A program made the position numbers and the translations under genes. Source: Loxodes magnus (lineage: Eukaryota; Ciliophora; Karyorelictea; Loxodida; Loxodidae). From it: a stretch of DNA of 64,000 nt. This document shows, piece after piece, positions 23,795 through 36,491 of the stretch. The stretch spans positions 372,001-436,000 of the forward strand of contig CAMPDV010000225.1 of assembly GCA_946699065.1 (NCBI GenBank). Reading direction: 5' to 3'. The notes under the pieces were generated by a model that saw only the letters and a program-made list of their open reading frames with translations, searched no databases and was not told the DNA's origin. Numbering within the stretch: the first letter of the stretch is position 1; the number at the start of each line of letters is the position of its first letter.

Positions 23795-24190
23795 ATGCAA
23801 GATATTACCTCTCATTCTATCCTTGCAACTTTGTATCTTACTACTTTCCTTCCCTTTTTATATACCTTAGAATAAAGACTTTCACCGCTCATGCAGAATT
23901 CTATCTATCATTCTGTGTGAGCGATTCTAACTTTCTTTGGTATTACCTTTAGATATCTAGGACTATTATAGAGGATCTTCACCCAGTTGCTAATAAGAAT
24001 TCCTTATATAAATCTTATTTTAAGTATATAGGTTTACAGGTTGGAATGCTTAAGAAACTGCTTTACAAATTTTTGGTGAGAATAGATAAAGTTAAGTTAG
24101 AAACTGAAGACAAAGCTTCTTATAAGGAGGCAAATAGTTCTATCAGTCGGGGAAACAGAAAAGTATAGTCGAACCTAGAAAGAATATTGA
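23795..24190 (+). CDS. Possible small membrane protein, unknown
   Basis: A 131-residue frame runs from ATG 23795 to TGA 24188-24190. It has two or three hydrophobic stretches (ILATLYLTTFLPFLYTL, WAILTFFGITFRYLGLL, LLIRIPYINLILSI) and a basic C-terminus. Two in-frame TGA codons would be Trp. The composition is less A/T-skewed than the intergenic DNA, which supports coding. No family recognised. An imperfect 14-base inverted repeat at 23886-23923 lies inside the frame. Confidence 0.32.
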
Positions 24191-24622
24191 AAAATATGTC
24201 ACTTGGTAGTAGCTTAAACTACACTCTAAATAGGTAGCAAAAGGGTAGATCACCAAGCTATATAAAATACTTTAAATACACTTTAACAATCAAAACTCAA
24301 AGCTAATTGGCATATATTATACCTAATATTTTAGTTTTGCTACTATTTAGTAATAGTTAAACAATAAAATGCTAGGCTACTATCTAAATAAACAAGTTTG
24401 AAATTAGTTTTACAAACAATGTATGTAAATAAAAGGGATAGTAGTAAGAGTAAGATGCATAGAGCAAGTTATAGTAATATTATTATGATAAACTAGAAGA
24501 ATCTGAAAAAGCGTTAAGAATAAGCATCCTATAATAGAAAATTACTCAAACTAAATATTAAAGAATTTATTAAAATTTTAATTAGGAAATTCAAAAATAT
24601 TGAAATTTGTGGACGAACTAAA

Positions 24623-25186
24623 TCAATAAGAATACAAAGTGATTATTTATGAAGTTAAGGAAGCGATTTTAGTTTTGCTATGTGTATAACCATGTTTTAT
24701 GCTGTTGACTAGAATCAAGGGGATTTTCTTAAGAGTTTATACTCTTAAGTAGTTTGAAATTTTATTGTGTATGTTTGAAAATTTTTTTACCGCTAAAAAA
24801 ATGTCAAAAATTTTTTAATTTCTGGTCTTCTATTATTTTCTTACATAAATGTCCCTAACCCTCAGAACTAATTTTACTAGTTTCTTCTTCAATGTTCTAA
24901 TCATTCCTAAATACCATTCTTCATCCATTCTCTAGTTTCCTCCATAAATTAATCCAAGATTCCTTATCAATACCCTCCAAACTTCTAACTCCTCCTAGTT
25001 TCTATTTTTCTCTCAGAGTCTACAAACTCATCCACCATTTTTCCCCCCATCAACTAGCCAACCACATTTGATTTAAAATGTCTATAATCCTTCAAAAGAA
25101 ATCTCATACAAGCTTCTTTATAAACTTACACATTACTTTATAATTCTGCCTTTAAAGAAAATGACCAGAAAAAGTATTAGAAACAT
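24623..25186 (-). CDS. Possible secreted or membrane-anchored protein, unknown
   Basis: A 187-residue frame runs from ATG (complement of 25184-25186) to TGA (24623-24625). It starts with a strong hydrophobic leader (MFLILFLVIFFKG), compatible with a signal peptide or anchor. The middle is well balanced and helix-like (EELEVWRVLIRNLGLIYGG, then RTLKKKLVKLVLRVRDIYV), in a locally C-rich plus strand that contrasts with the flanks. Two in-frame TGA codons read as Trp lie in GGWVCRLWEK. No family recognised. A perfect 9-bp hairpin (24728-24749) falls inside the coding part. Confidence 0.45.
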
Positions 25187-25252
25187 ATTTTACAAAATAG
25201 ATTTGAATATCTAATAAATCCTATTTAACCTCTTTATTTCATAAATATAAAA

Positions 25253-26608
25253 ATGAAGACTAAGTAGTGGATTCATTTAAGACCAAGTGGACAAGCTGCA
25301 AGAATATTGAGCATTGATATGTACACATAGAATAAAAAAGGGATGAAAGTGAGTTATATTGTGAAAAGGTTGAAGGAGTAGAAGAAGAAACTGAATATTG
25401 AGTTTAAGGGAAAGGATATTTTTGTTAGTTATAGGAATTTAAAAGGTATAACAGAAGTTTTGCAGTACATAGCGGATGGGGATCATACTATACCGTTTGA
25501 GATATGGAAGAGGGGAAGGAATTAATATGAAAGAATTGACTAGCTGATAAGGGTTGAAATTAAATAGAAGAAGCAAAACTTAGATTAAAGTCAAGATCAG
25601 AATAAAATGTAGGCAGAAGAAATGGATAATACCTAGTATTCTATTATAGTTTTTGATAGTAAGAAGAAAAAAAAGTGGATTAGACATAGATCACGTTCTA
25701 GAAGCAGTTAAAGAAACTAATCAGTAGAAAAATAAATTAGCTATGAAGTTTCTAATTAGAAAACATCTAATTAGCTAGCAGAAAATAAATAAGTACAGTA
25801 ATTATTTTCTAAATTAGTCTGAAAAAAAGAGACTGAAAGAAATATATCCAGAATGAAAGTGAAAATGGATATGAACAAAGTTTCGAGAATTATTCTTCAC
25901 CTTTATGAAGAGTTTAGGAGCAAGACTTTAATAGCTTATCAAGACTATAGAGCTAAATAGAAAGTAGTAAGTCAAGCTAAACTGAAAGTTAGCAGCATAG
26001 CTATATGACTAAAAGTAAGTTTTTTAATCCAAGAATGTGGAGTTTATATTTAAGAAGATAAAGAGCAGTGAAGTAAATATAAAATGTCCTTCTCTAGTAG
26101 AACTATAAGTTAATATAGCATTGAACTGGATAAATCAAATAGCAGTACTTTGATAAATTAAAAAGAAAGCCAAGTCAAGTAAGAAAATGAGAGTGGATAT
26201 AGAAATAATTTATTTGAGAAAGATCAAATAGGAAGAAACAAGCATACTAGTCACGAATGTGCGTGGTCTATTGAGGTATAAAATTAAAAGAGCAAATAGG
26301 ATGAAAGATTATGGGAAAGCTGCTAGCCTAATTAACTAATATTCTCTCTATAAGAGATTGTTCAAACTTTTCCTTTTGATCAAGAAGAAAGCTTATTTTA
26401 ATAGAAGATGCCTATTTTTGTAGAAGGAGCTTATGATAACCAAGGAGTATTTAGGTTCAATGAGCAAGAGTAAAACTCTAACTTTGTTATATCGAAGGAA
26501 GAGAAAGGTTTATGCTAGCAAGGTTTTGAAAGTTCAAGGTAATATCCAACTGAGCGAACAGAATTTCTAAACAAGCACGGACTTGGATACTCAAGTTTCG
26601 AGAGCTGA
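25253..26608 (+). CDS. Tandem paralogue 1 with an unrecognised ~105-residue N-terminal domain
   Basis: A 451-residue frame runs from ATG 25253 to TGA 26606-26608; TGA codons at three internal sites are read as Trp (for example LVWKKE, IAIWLK). Residues 1-105 form a compact mixed alpha/beta-looking domain ending with the motif IPFEIWKRG and then a helix. The gene at 26904 repeats this domain (IPFEVWSKG at the matching place). The rest is Ser/Gln/Lys-rich, with an Arg-Ser patch (RHRSRSRSSQ), and looks disordered. The size and the pattern of the N-terminal domain recall a ubiquitin-like or PB1-type fold, but I cannot match key residues, so no function is given. The two genes are head to tail and 295 bases apart. 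Confidence 0.62.
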
Positions 26609-26903
26609 ATTTGTAGCTTTGAATATTTTCGAAAAATTCAAGAAATTTTAGTTAATTTTTTTTCTAGAAACCTTCAAACAATCAACTTCACATAAACACA
26701 AGCACTTAAAAAATTAAATCAGCTTGATCAATTTAATCTATTTTATCTACAAGAAAGCTTCAGGATTCTAAAAGTGGTAAAAAGGAAAAGAGATATCATA
26801 AAAAATTTCTAAGGGAAAAATCTATTAAAATGAACTATTTGAACTTGATATCTAATAAAGCTGATATCATCTAATTTATTTTCAATCTTATTTTATAGAT
26901 AAA

Positions 26904-27581
26904 ATGGAATCTAAACTATACTTCATGTACAAACCATATAATTAAGCAAAAACTATATGGAGTATCGTTTTAGATAGTAATGATAATAAGGAACTGAAAG
27001 TAGAGAAGATTATTAAAGAGCTAAAGTAGTAGGGGAAAAAGATGAGGCTAGATGTTGATAGTGTTGAAATGTAGATTGTGTATGAAGATACGAAAAAAAT
27101 GGAACTAGTGATATTGCAAAAAGAGGAAGGCTTTAAATCTATACCATTTGAAGTATGGAGCAAAGGAAAAAATGGGTTTGCTAGTGTCCATAATTTAATT
27201 TAAGTTGTGACATCTGAAAGAGGATCTTCAGTATCATCTTCATTTAAGCAAGCCAAAAAAATGCAAACTGTTCCTGAAAACTTAGAAGAAAATAACAGCA
27301 ACTTAAATAAGCGAACTCGGTCTATAGCAAACTAAAAAAAAACAAAGAATAAGCTTCAATTAGAGAAAAGTGATTACTCAAAGTACTAAGGTAATATAAA
27401 GAAAAGTAAGGTAGGGGAAATAGAAAATATAGAAAGCTTATCCTTTGAGCAAACAGAAAATAATTAGCCAAGCTTACTTCAAGGATAAATTTTTTAAGGA
27501 GTTCAACAGTATCTATTAGAAAAATATGGTGTAGATTAGATTTCAAAAAGTGAGGATGAAAGTGGAAATGAGTTGACATGA
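26904..27581 (+). CDS. Tandem paralogue 2 with the same N-terminal domain
   Basis: A 225-residue frame runs from ATG 26904 to TGA 27579-27581 without any internal TGA, which itself supports coding over 226 codons. Residues 1-105 align by eye with the 25253 gene: a starting strand, an Ile/Trp-Ser-Ile/Val-Leu-Asp segment, a helix (VEKIIKELKQQGKKM against VSYIVKRLKEQKKKL), then IPFEVWSKG. The C-terminal half is Ser, Lys, Gln and Asn rich and not similar to the first copy. No known domain recognised. It is a likely tandem duplicate with a shorter, diverged tail. Confidence 0.66.
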
Positions 27582-27831
27582 TATATGAACACTCATATAA
27601 TAGATTAATGTAATAATATTAATTTATATATCTCTGCTTGGTATATCCTTCTTTAATACTTTCATTATAAATTATAAAACGCTAAGAAATAATTGTATCA
27701 ATAGTATTTAATAGCCTGCATAAATAAGCAAGAGGTTAAATAAAATTGTATTAGGGATATAAGTTGGTAAGGTAGATTGATAAGATAGATGCTTATATTA
27801 TAGCGAAATTATTAGTTAGTAGATAATTATA

Positions 27832-28431
27832 TCAGTCAGAACTTAAGAGCTTGGCTTATTATGTTAAATTTAGAATTTGAAGAATGAAAACTAATTAGTG
27901 GTTAAAAGTAAATTCAAGACAAATGAGAGTCTGGAATTTTTTAAGTCTTAGAGATATATGGAAAAGAGAAATTTATCCAAAAAAGGATGAAAAAGCTAAA
28001 AGCTGTATAAATGTGAAGCTGATTATTTAGAAAAGTCTATTAGTGGCTACTTTTTTTGCAGACTTATTTTATAGGATAAAGATTAATCTAGAATTATAAA
28101 AAAAGAAAACATCAAAGTGGCTTCCCACTTGTTTTTTTAGTTCTGCTAAGTATTTTTTAACGCTATGATATCTCTTAAGTCGAAAATTTCTTGGTCCATC
28201 TAAATTAGTACCACAAAGCTTCTTCATCTCCTTACACTCTTCAGTCTTAATTCCTTTCAAGACTTATACCAGCCTAAAATCTAGTTCCTTCAATTATCTT
28301 TCAAAAATCTAAGCTTTTAATGTACTTTTCTTTGACTATAAATTTCCTCAGGTTGCTTGATATTTAAAACCTTTAAACTCACTTAAAAGTTATTTGAATC
28401 AATATTTCTTAACTCGTTAACGAAGAATCAT
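27832..28431 (-). CDS. Possible basic protein divergent from histone H4
   Basis: A 199-residue frame runs from ATG (complement of 28429-28431) to TGA (27832-27834). Its first 105 residues are strongly protein-like and basic (LKAQIFERQLKELDFRLVQ, then TEECKEMKKLCGTNLDG and RFR-like repeats near RNFRLKRYHSVKKY). The second half is hydrophobic and less convincing. Two in-frame TGA codons near the start would be Trp. I recognise no family; it is not one of the core histones. Its ATG lies 93 bases from the H4 ATG in divergent orientation. Confidence 0.42.
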
Positions 28432-28839
<408 letters not shown>

Positions 28840-28964
28840 TGTTATATAATAATATTTATGATTAATCATATTTGATTATCCTTATAACTCTCTTTAACTT
28901 ATATCATAATTCCTTCATATTAAATCTATAATTTCTAAGCTGAAAAGTCCAAAACGTAAGTCAT

Positions 28965-29519
28965 ATGTCATGTCTGAAATAAAATATCAAAAGTGTTATC
29001 AAAAGTCTAAGCTAAATATATTGGACATGATGTACTGTATTTGGTTGGTGAGATGGGAGATCCCACCTGAATAGAATAAGTTGAGAAAGAGGTTTAGTTG
29101 TATTAAAAATGAAGGACTTAAGAGCTTATTTTAAACAATTTGCTAGAACTAGATAAACTTAATTAGCATTTAAGAGCTTTTAGTCCTGAGTTCTCTGAAC
29201 AAAAGATACATAAAAAAATTAATCGAATCTAAGTCTGGCAAGCTTCGTTGATCCTTAAACAGTCTCTCTAATACCAAGTATATATCTAGAACTAGTAGAT
29301 ATGGTTTATATAGTAGTAAGTCTATTGTAACTAAAAGAATAAAAACTCGTAGTAAAATAACTGAACTCAGTTAATTAATTAACAATATCAGTTGTAAATA
29401 TCTAAGGTATAATTTAAGTATCATTAACCAAGAAAAACAAGGCCATAAGCTAAGATAAAAAGATAGTAAGATTTTAGATTGTTTAGTCAGATATTAAACT
29501 TGAAATAAGCTTAATATGA
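28965..29519 (+). CDS. Possible unknown protein downstream of H4
   Basis: A frame of 184 residues from ATG 28965 to TGA 29517-29519. Some parts look coding (KMKDLRAYFKQFARTRQTQ, SIYLELVDMVYIVVSLLQL), but it needs seven or so TGA codons read as Trp, many near the start, so chance is a real alternative. No family recognised. Listed because nothing else explains this stretch. Confidence 0.22.
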
Positions 29520-29627
29520 GACCAAAAAGAGAATTTTTTTTTTTTATCTATACTAAATATTTCAAATATTTAGAATAAAAGAGGAAAGATTGGTAAGGAT
29601 CTTAAAATAAAGTGCTATGATTTATGG

Positions 29628-30416
29628 TCAAAGAATATAGATTCTCACTTCATAATTTTCTACCTTCTTGTTAAGCTTTAATTAATTAATCAGCCATTGT
29701 TTAAAGCAGGAGCTTGTATCCTATTTTAAGTAGCCTAATTAATTTTAAATTTCTTTTATCTTTGAGAATTTTAGTTTAAACTTCTTAGTTTTTGACTTTA
29801 AATTATTCTCAGTTTGAGCTTTTAATCTTATAAGTAGCTTATTTGACTAAACAGTTTTGATGCCTCTGGATTTGATTTAAATTTAATTAAGACTAAAATT
29901 TGAAAGTTAAAAAGGGTAAAATATTTCGAAGCTTTTCTTTCAAGCTTCAAATTAAAATTTTATCTATTATCTTTAGTTTAAATCACTTGCTTATCCTTAG
30001 TTCTCCAGCTCTTTATCACATTATGTTTAATAGACTTAATTAAGTTTCAATATTTTATATTTCTAACTTAGCTTTCGGAGTGTTACCTTGCTTAATCTGT
30101 CTATTTGTCATTTACTTCTTTAATGCTTTTAATTTGACTAGGTAGTATCCTGAGCTACCATTATTTTAAGCTGCAACTAGAATTATACCAGTTTGTGTTC
30201 TTTCAGAGCTTGATAAAAGAATCTTAACTAATCTTGCTTTCGCTTTCCCTTTTTCCACTCAAATAAAATCTCCACTTTCTCGATTCTTTTTCTCAGCTAA
30301 ACAGCGAAATTAGAATTTATTCTTCCTTTCTTAGTCCTTTAAGCGCAATAATCGCTACTAAAAATCTTATTTTTATATCACCAGCATTAAGCTATTAGCT
30401 TTCATAGCTTAAACAT
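29628..30416 (-). CDS. Possible basic coiled-coil protein, unknown
   Basis: A 262-residue frame runs from ATG (complement of 30414-30416) to TGA (29628-29630). It is very rich in Lys and Gln with helical stretches (LRKRIEKVEILFEWKKGK, DQLRFFYQALKEHKLVQ). About five in-frame TGA codons would be Trp. No domain recognised. It would be divergent from the MORN gene at 30710, about 290 bases away. Confidence 0.33.
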
Positions 30417-30709
30417 AGAAAGAGAGTAAAGAGAATCTAGCACAAAGCTTTAAAAATAACCACACGAAAAAAAATCCTACACATGTATATTTTCTAATCC
30501 AAGCTAAATAAAGTAAAGCTTCTCACTTAGTACTACCATAAGTATCAATCATATTTAATAAATAAGGACTAAGGTTAAAGTAATGGATTGAAGAGAAAGA
30601 AACTAAGTGCATATGATGAAGGAAATGGAATAGAAATCTTAGAATTTTATATTGTAAATATGGATTTAAACTCACTTTGAAGATAAAATTTAATAAAATA
30701 TTTTGAGAA

Positions 30710-33700
30710 ATGGATGAAGGATAAACTGGCACTTTAAAGGAAACTAAAGTTTATTAGTATTCGAATGGAGATAAATATGAAGGGGGATGAGAAAAAGGAT
30801 TAAAAGAAGGTTTTGGAATTATTAAGTTTGCTAGTGGCAATTCTTATTAAGGATAATGGAAGAACGATATATAGCACGGTTATGGAATTTTCTAGTGAAA
30901 AAACGGAGATATGTATAGAGGAAATTGGTAGGAGGGAATAAAGTAGGGATGAGGAATGCTTAGTTATTAAGATGGTAGTTATTGAGAAGGAGAAATGTTG
31001 AATGATAAACCCTTAAAAGGCAATGGAACTTTCAAGTTTGAAAATTAAGATAAGGTTGAAGGAAACTGAGAAGAAGGAAAAATTTAAGGAATCGGTACCT
31101 TTCGATTCTAAAATGGGGATATATATGAAGGAGGTTTTCTAGATAATTAGTAAAATGGTTAAGGAATTTTAAAAAAGAAAAATGGAGATTTATATGAAGG
31201 GGAGTGATTAAATGGAGCTCTAACTGGAAAAGTAATTATTCTTTATTCTGACGGAAGCAAGTATGAAGGGGAAATTAAAGAGAATAAGAGATAAGGTGAA
31301 GGAATTTATTACAATCCTGATAATAGCAAGTGGTAGGGAGAGTGATCGTAAGACAAACCTTATACTGGAAATGGAGTTTTAATTAATGAGAAAGGAGAAA
31401 AATTAATAGGGTAACTAGTTAAGGGAAAAAAATAAGGCAAAGGGTAATATATCTTTATTGAAAATGAATAATATGATGGAAGTTGAATTAATGATATGAA
31501 ATATGGATTTGGAATTTATAAATACAAAAATGGAAGCAGATATGAAGGTAATTGAGAAGAAGATGAAAGATAAGGAAAAGGAATTTAGTACTTTCCAAAT
31601 AATGAAACATATGATGGAAATTGATGAAATGGTTAATAAAATGGCCAAGGAATTTTTAAATATGTCAATGGAGATATCTATGAAGGAAATTGACGGGAAA
31701 ATTATTAAAGTGGATTTGGAGTTTTAAAATACAGCAATGGAAATAAATATGAGGGAGAGTGAGTAAAAAATGGAAAGGGAGGCTTCGGAACTTTTTTCTA
31801 CTCAGATGGGTAAAAGTGATTAGGAGAGTGATAATAAGATAAGCCATACACAGGAGACGGATTTTATATCTATGAAAATGAAGATAAATTTAGTGGGAAG
31901 TTAATTTTAGGTAAAAAATAAGGAAAAGGAAATATGGATTATTCAAATGGAGAAAAATATTAAGGAGATTGGAACTAAGATAATTATCATGGGTATGGAG
32001 TTTTTACTTATAAAAATGGAGATAAGTACGAAGGTAATTGATAAAATAACAAAAAGTAAGGAAAAGGAAATATGAATTATTCAAATGGAGAAAAATATTA
32101 AGGAGATTGAAACTAAGATAATTATCATGGGTATGGAATTTTTACTTATAAAAATGGAGATAAGTACGAAGGTAATTGATAAAATAACAAAAAGCAAGAA
32201 ATAGGAATGCTTAACTATTCAGCAGGATGATAATGAAAAGGGGAGTGAAATTCCGACAATCCATACTTCGGGAATGGAATTCTAATTTTAAAAACTGGAA
32301 ACAGATATGAAGGACAGCTCCTACAAGGCTAAAAGTGAGGAAAAGGAAAACTTTACCTAAAAAATGGTTTAACATGAAATGGTAATAATTTCGACATTAA
32401 TGAAAGCCAATAAATAAATGCCTACCAAGATATAAGTAATTCAAAATAACTAAACCCACTACAAAAAGTTTGATATAACTATAATGCCTTTAAGGAAATA
32501 TAAAAATACTTAAATAAAAGGAATATAAGTGTTCTCTAGAAAGTGAGTAAGCACTTCTATAACTTCAAATATTACTTTGATTAATTAAAGATAAAGAAAT
32601 ACAAACTTACGAATTCCCAAATATTGAATAAAATGAAATGAACTTTCAGGTAAATTTCTATCTGTGAAATGCGAAAAATCATTATTGATTGTGAAAACTT
32701 TTCCTAACTATTTATTGACTAAATTCATGATGCTGCTTATTAGAGCTTTATATGTAGATAACTTCAAAGCAATAGTAAAAATGAAACTTTACAAGAACTT
32801 GAGATTTATTGCTGATAAAAAAATTTCAATCCTTTTGCGTTTTTACCAAAAAGTCTTAAGAAGATAATTTTTTCAGGGAAGCTAAAGGATTTCAGTTTTA
32901 ACTTCCTATAAAATTTAGAGAATCTGGAGAGTCTTTAAGTTATAGATCAAAATTAAGGATAGGGAATCACAGGCAATTTTTTGCTATAATTTTGTTAGAA
33001 CACACAACTAAAAAATTTGAAAATCGAAGGAAATAGTCTAAGCAACTACTTTATAAGATAATTTTTAAAGTCGAAAGGAGCTTAAATTTAAGAACTAGAC
33101 TTGAAAATAAGTTCGCAAATACAGGATTTTTTTGTATTATGCTCAAACTTAAAATGCTTGAACTCTCAAATCCATATATCAGCTAATTAAATATTGAGTT
33201 AAGCATAAAATTAGAATATCGAGCAACTAAATCTTGTAGGTGATTTTACAAATGAAGCATTTAAAGCATTTTTTTCTAAATAAAAATACACAAATCTAAG
33301 ATAAATAAGCATAGCTAATTGTACAAGTTTTAAAGGAGAAAACTTAGTAGTTTTATTATAGCAAGCTCCCTTTTTATTAGAAATCAAATTAGAAAATCTT
33401 TAGACATTATAAGATTCGGATATTAAGTGTATAGCAAGCTATGGTGAGAAATATGAATCAATAAATTTTACAAAAATGAAGTAAATTACTGAATAAACTT
33501 TGATATGTATTTTCGAAAAATGCTTGAGACTTAAGTAGATCGAGCTAAATAATATTAGTAATATTAGTAGTTAAGCTTTGATTACTATGAATTAAAGCTG
33601 CTTATCTTTAGAGGTCCTATATCTAAGTGATTTCTAGATTCAAGGAATATAGTGAATAAATTAAGTCGTTTTGTTGAAAAAATTGAAAAGTATACAGTTA

Positions 33701-33880
33701 AAAAATTTAAATTTGACATTTTAGGATATTGAGTTAATTTTGAATTCATGTCTGAATTTGGAAAATCTAGATTTAAGTGGATTTAATATTAAGTAATAAT
33801 TTCCTATATATAATTAAAAAAAAATACCATATCCTTTATTTAAAAATTAAGGAATTTTAAAAATTGATTATAGTTCATGA
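30710..33880 (+). CDS. MORN-repeat, F-box-like, leucine-rich-repeat protein
   Basis: A frame of 1056 residues from ATG 30710 to TGA 33878-33880, without introns. About residues 15-580 contain some 23 MORN repeats of 23 residues (pattern YSNGDKYEGxWxxGxxxGxG). About 587-625 resemble an F-box (FKEIQKYLNKRNISVLQKVS, then KHFYNF). About 690-1040 are leucine-rich repeats (LKNLKIEGNSLSNYF, LEVLYLSDFQIQG, LENLDLSGFNI). F-box/LRR proteins recruit substrates to SCF ubiquitin ligases, and MORN repeats often bind membranes or partner proteins, so a substrate-receptor role is a family-based inference. The MORN tryptophan is encoded by TGG or TGA at equivalent positions, for example GEW at 31207 and GNW repeatedly. 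The exact C-terminal end rests on the TGA after the last LRR. Confidence 0.83.
31921..32196 (+). repeat. 138-bp tandem duplication of two MORN units
   Basis: 31921-32058 and 32059-32196 are almost identical and the period is exactly 46 codons, so it is two MORN repeats duplicated recently. The Trp codon of one unit is TGG at 31970-31972 in the first copy and TGA at 32108-32110 in the second, a direct synonymous exchange. Confidence 0.92.
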
Positions 33881-35144
33881 TAGTTATCAAATCAGGATAA
33901 TGAATTTTTAAGTTTAAAAAAAAAGTTTAGGAAACTGAAGATATATAATAAAGGAATAGAAATTGGAAAAAATCAAGAAATTTTCGACGAGCAGTTAGGA
34001 ACTATAAATCTAAACAATAAACTATAAAATTAAAAATTTTAATTAGGACTAAGTATCATTAAATTTAACCTTGTTTTAGAGATTAAAATAATGTAGCTTA
34101 CGATTAAAAAAGTAAAAAGATTTGCCTCTTTTAATCATATTATATATCTAATAACTTAGGAGCGATCTATATTATTAATTGAAAATTAAGAGTTGATAAT
34201 ATAAAGATAATAGCTATTTAGTCATTTTCTTTTAAAATAATAAATCTTTTTATGAGATTTAGCTTTATAACCTTTGCAAATTCTTAAGAATTTTCTTTCA
34301 AAAAATTATAATTAAAATGTTTATAAAATGTTGAGAGATAAATTCAAGCCCCTTGGAAATTATCTCGCAATTTTTGGTTTTTTAATTAATTTTTATATAT
34401 TCAGTCTTAGTTTCAATCTCAACTCTAAAAAATATTGTTATCAATTTAAATAATTAGTTTGCATAAAACAGGTGAAAAATAGTTTAGATGAATCTAGATT
34501 ATTACCATTTGGTGAATTATTGTGATTCTAAAATTTCACATTTAAAACTAATTTTTTTTTCTCAATTTGCAAACTTTTTTACAAGCTCCCAATAAATAAA
34601 CTTATTAGATTACTAAAAGATTTTCAAATGTTATTATCACCGTTAAAAAGATATCATTTTGTATAAATTTTAAAATTTCTATCTAAATTAAGTTAATTAA
34701 AATTAAAAAACACTTAAGATCCATATTCAGGTTTTTTTGAATAAGGATTAAATTAAAAAAGTTTAAGAAAATTAGAAATATTTGGTGCTTTAATTAAAAG
34801 AGATTTGGTAGTTTTATAGTTATTAAAAATAAAAATTTAGGAATTTTAGGATTTATATTACAGTTTGAAATAAAATCATTGCTAGCAAATTAAAAATAGA
34901 AAAATCAAAAGATAAAATTAAGCATTGCTTTCTAATTTAAAAATGTGACTTTGATGATGAAAAGAAAAATTAAAAAACATTTATTTTAAAGGTTTTTTAT
35001 AAAGTTTAAGGCAACAAAAAAAAGGAAATTTAAATATTAGTTAATTAATTATAATTCATTTCAGATCGTAGACTGTAATAAATTATAAAAAAGGATTTAA
35101 GAAAAAACTTAAGAAAATATTTATAAAAAGATTAAATAGTAATC
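33881..35144. other. AT-rich region between two convergent MORN genes
   Basis: About 1.26 kb, the shared 3' side of two convergent genes. The plus frame stays open for a while after 33880 (Lys/Asn/Ile-rich), so a longer LRR gene cannot be fully excluded. No separate gene recognised. Confidence 0.4.
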
Positions 35145-36491
35145 TCAAAGTATGCGCTTTCCATTCTACCAAGCCTGCTCTTCTCTAATTCCATTTTTAT
35201 AAATATAGGCACCTGGTCCTGAAAATTAACCTTATAATCATTACCCTTCATATTTATCTCCGTTCTTATAATTAAAAACTCCGTATCCTTCCATTTTATC
35301 TTATAATCACTCTCCTTCATAAAAATCTCCATTAACAGAATAATAATTTCCTTTTCCTTATTTTAATCCGTTTACACTAAGGCCTTCATATCTGTCTCCA
35401 TTCTTATATATATTAATTCCAAATCCATTCGGTTTATCTTTAAAAAAATTCCCTTCATATATATCTCCGTTATTGTAATAAAAAACTCCTTTTCCTTACT
35501 TTATTCCCTCTACAAATTATCCTACATATTTATTTCCATTTTTATATAAACTTGTCCCATTTCCAAATATTTTACCTTTTAATCACTCTCCTTCATAAAT
35601 ATTTCCATCTATTCAATAAAAAGTTCCTTTTCCTTATTTAAATCCTTCTACGTATTAACCTTCATATCTATTTCCATTTTTATATTTATAAATTCCATAT
35701 CCATGCATTTCTCCATTTTTCAATTCTCCCTCATAAGAATTTCCATTTTCAAATTTTAATATTTCTTTCTTCTAAATTTATTATGTTTAATCTTACTAAT
35801 CTTCAATTTTAATTTCTTTCTAAGATTCAACATCGTTTATTTCCGTTTATGCTTCAGCATCTTTTTTTTCATGATATTAAATTTTATATTTTTCAAATGC
35901 TTCCTAAAATTTGGCATATTAATCTTTCATATTCTTTATCTCTCATTCTCTTTTTTTTGTATGCTCTTCTAAATCCTGCAGATTCATCGTTTTTTATTCC
36001 TCTGTTACGATTTAAATCTTTTCTTTTAAAATTTTTTTCTAATTTTAATACTATTATATTCTTTCTCTTATTTCCTTTAATTTATTTTTAGTTTCTTTTT
36101 AAAACTGATTGCTACTACTTAAGATAGTTTGGCTAATAAACAAAATTATCTGATTTTTTATTTTGCTTTACTTCTTTGATATTTTTTAGAAGCTTTGCTT
36201 TAGTTCGTTTTCTTATTTGGTTAGAATATCTAACGTTTCTTCTGCTTTTACAATCATACTTTCTCTTAGTTGAACTATATTCAAAATAGAATCAGTTACA
36301 GGTAAGTTTCTAGGATTAATTGTAGAATTTAAGTTGCATAGAGGACATTAATAGGAAGTATATTTTGAAAATTAATCGAAAATGCAAATCGTACAAACTG
36401 AATGTTACTCATTACAAGGAAGAGTAAGTGGAAGTCTTTATTAAGTGTCAAAGAGAGTTTAACACAAGGCACATTTAAAATTTTCAGCCAT
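35145..36491 (-). CDS. RING-finger, coiled-coil, MORN-repeat protein (putative E3 ubiquitin ligase)
   Basis: A 448-residue frame runs from ATG (complement of 36489-36491) to TGA (35145-35147). Residues 7-52 are a RING-like finger: C7-x2-C10, then C26, H30, C33 and C36, and C49-P-L-C52. About 75-235 are Glu/Lys/Gln-rich and look like a long coiled coil. About 245-440 are eight or so MORN repeats (NGNRYEGQYVEGFKQGKG type). RING fingers recruit E2 enzymes, so an E3 role is the family-based expectation, with the coiled coil for self-association and MORN for targeting. This order resembles tripartite-type ligases with MORN in place of the usual C-terminal domain. In-frame TGA codons fall on the MORN Trp positions (GEWL, GQWL). 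It converges with the MORN/F-box/LRR gene. Confidence 0.82.

Noticed and set aside
24728-24749. Perfect 9-bp hairpin as a terminator or small RNA
   Set aside because: It lies inside a plausible coding frame, and no T-run follows.
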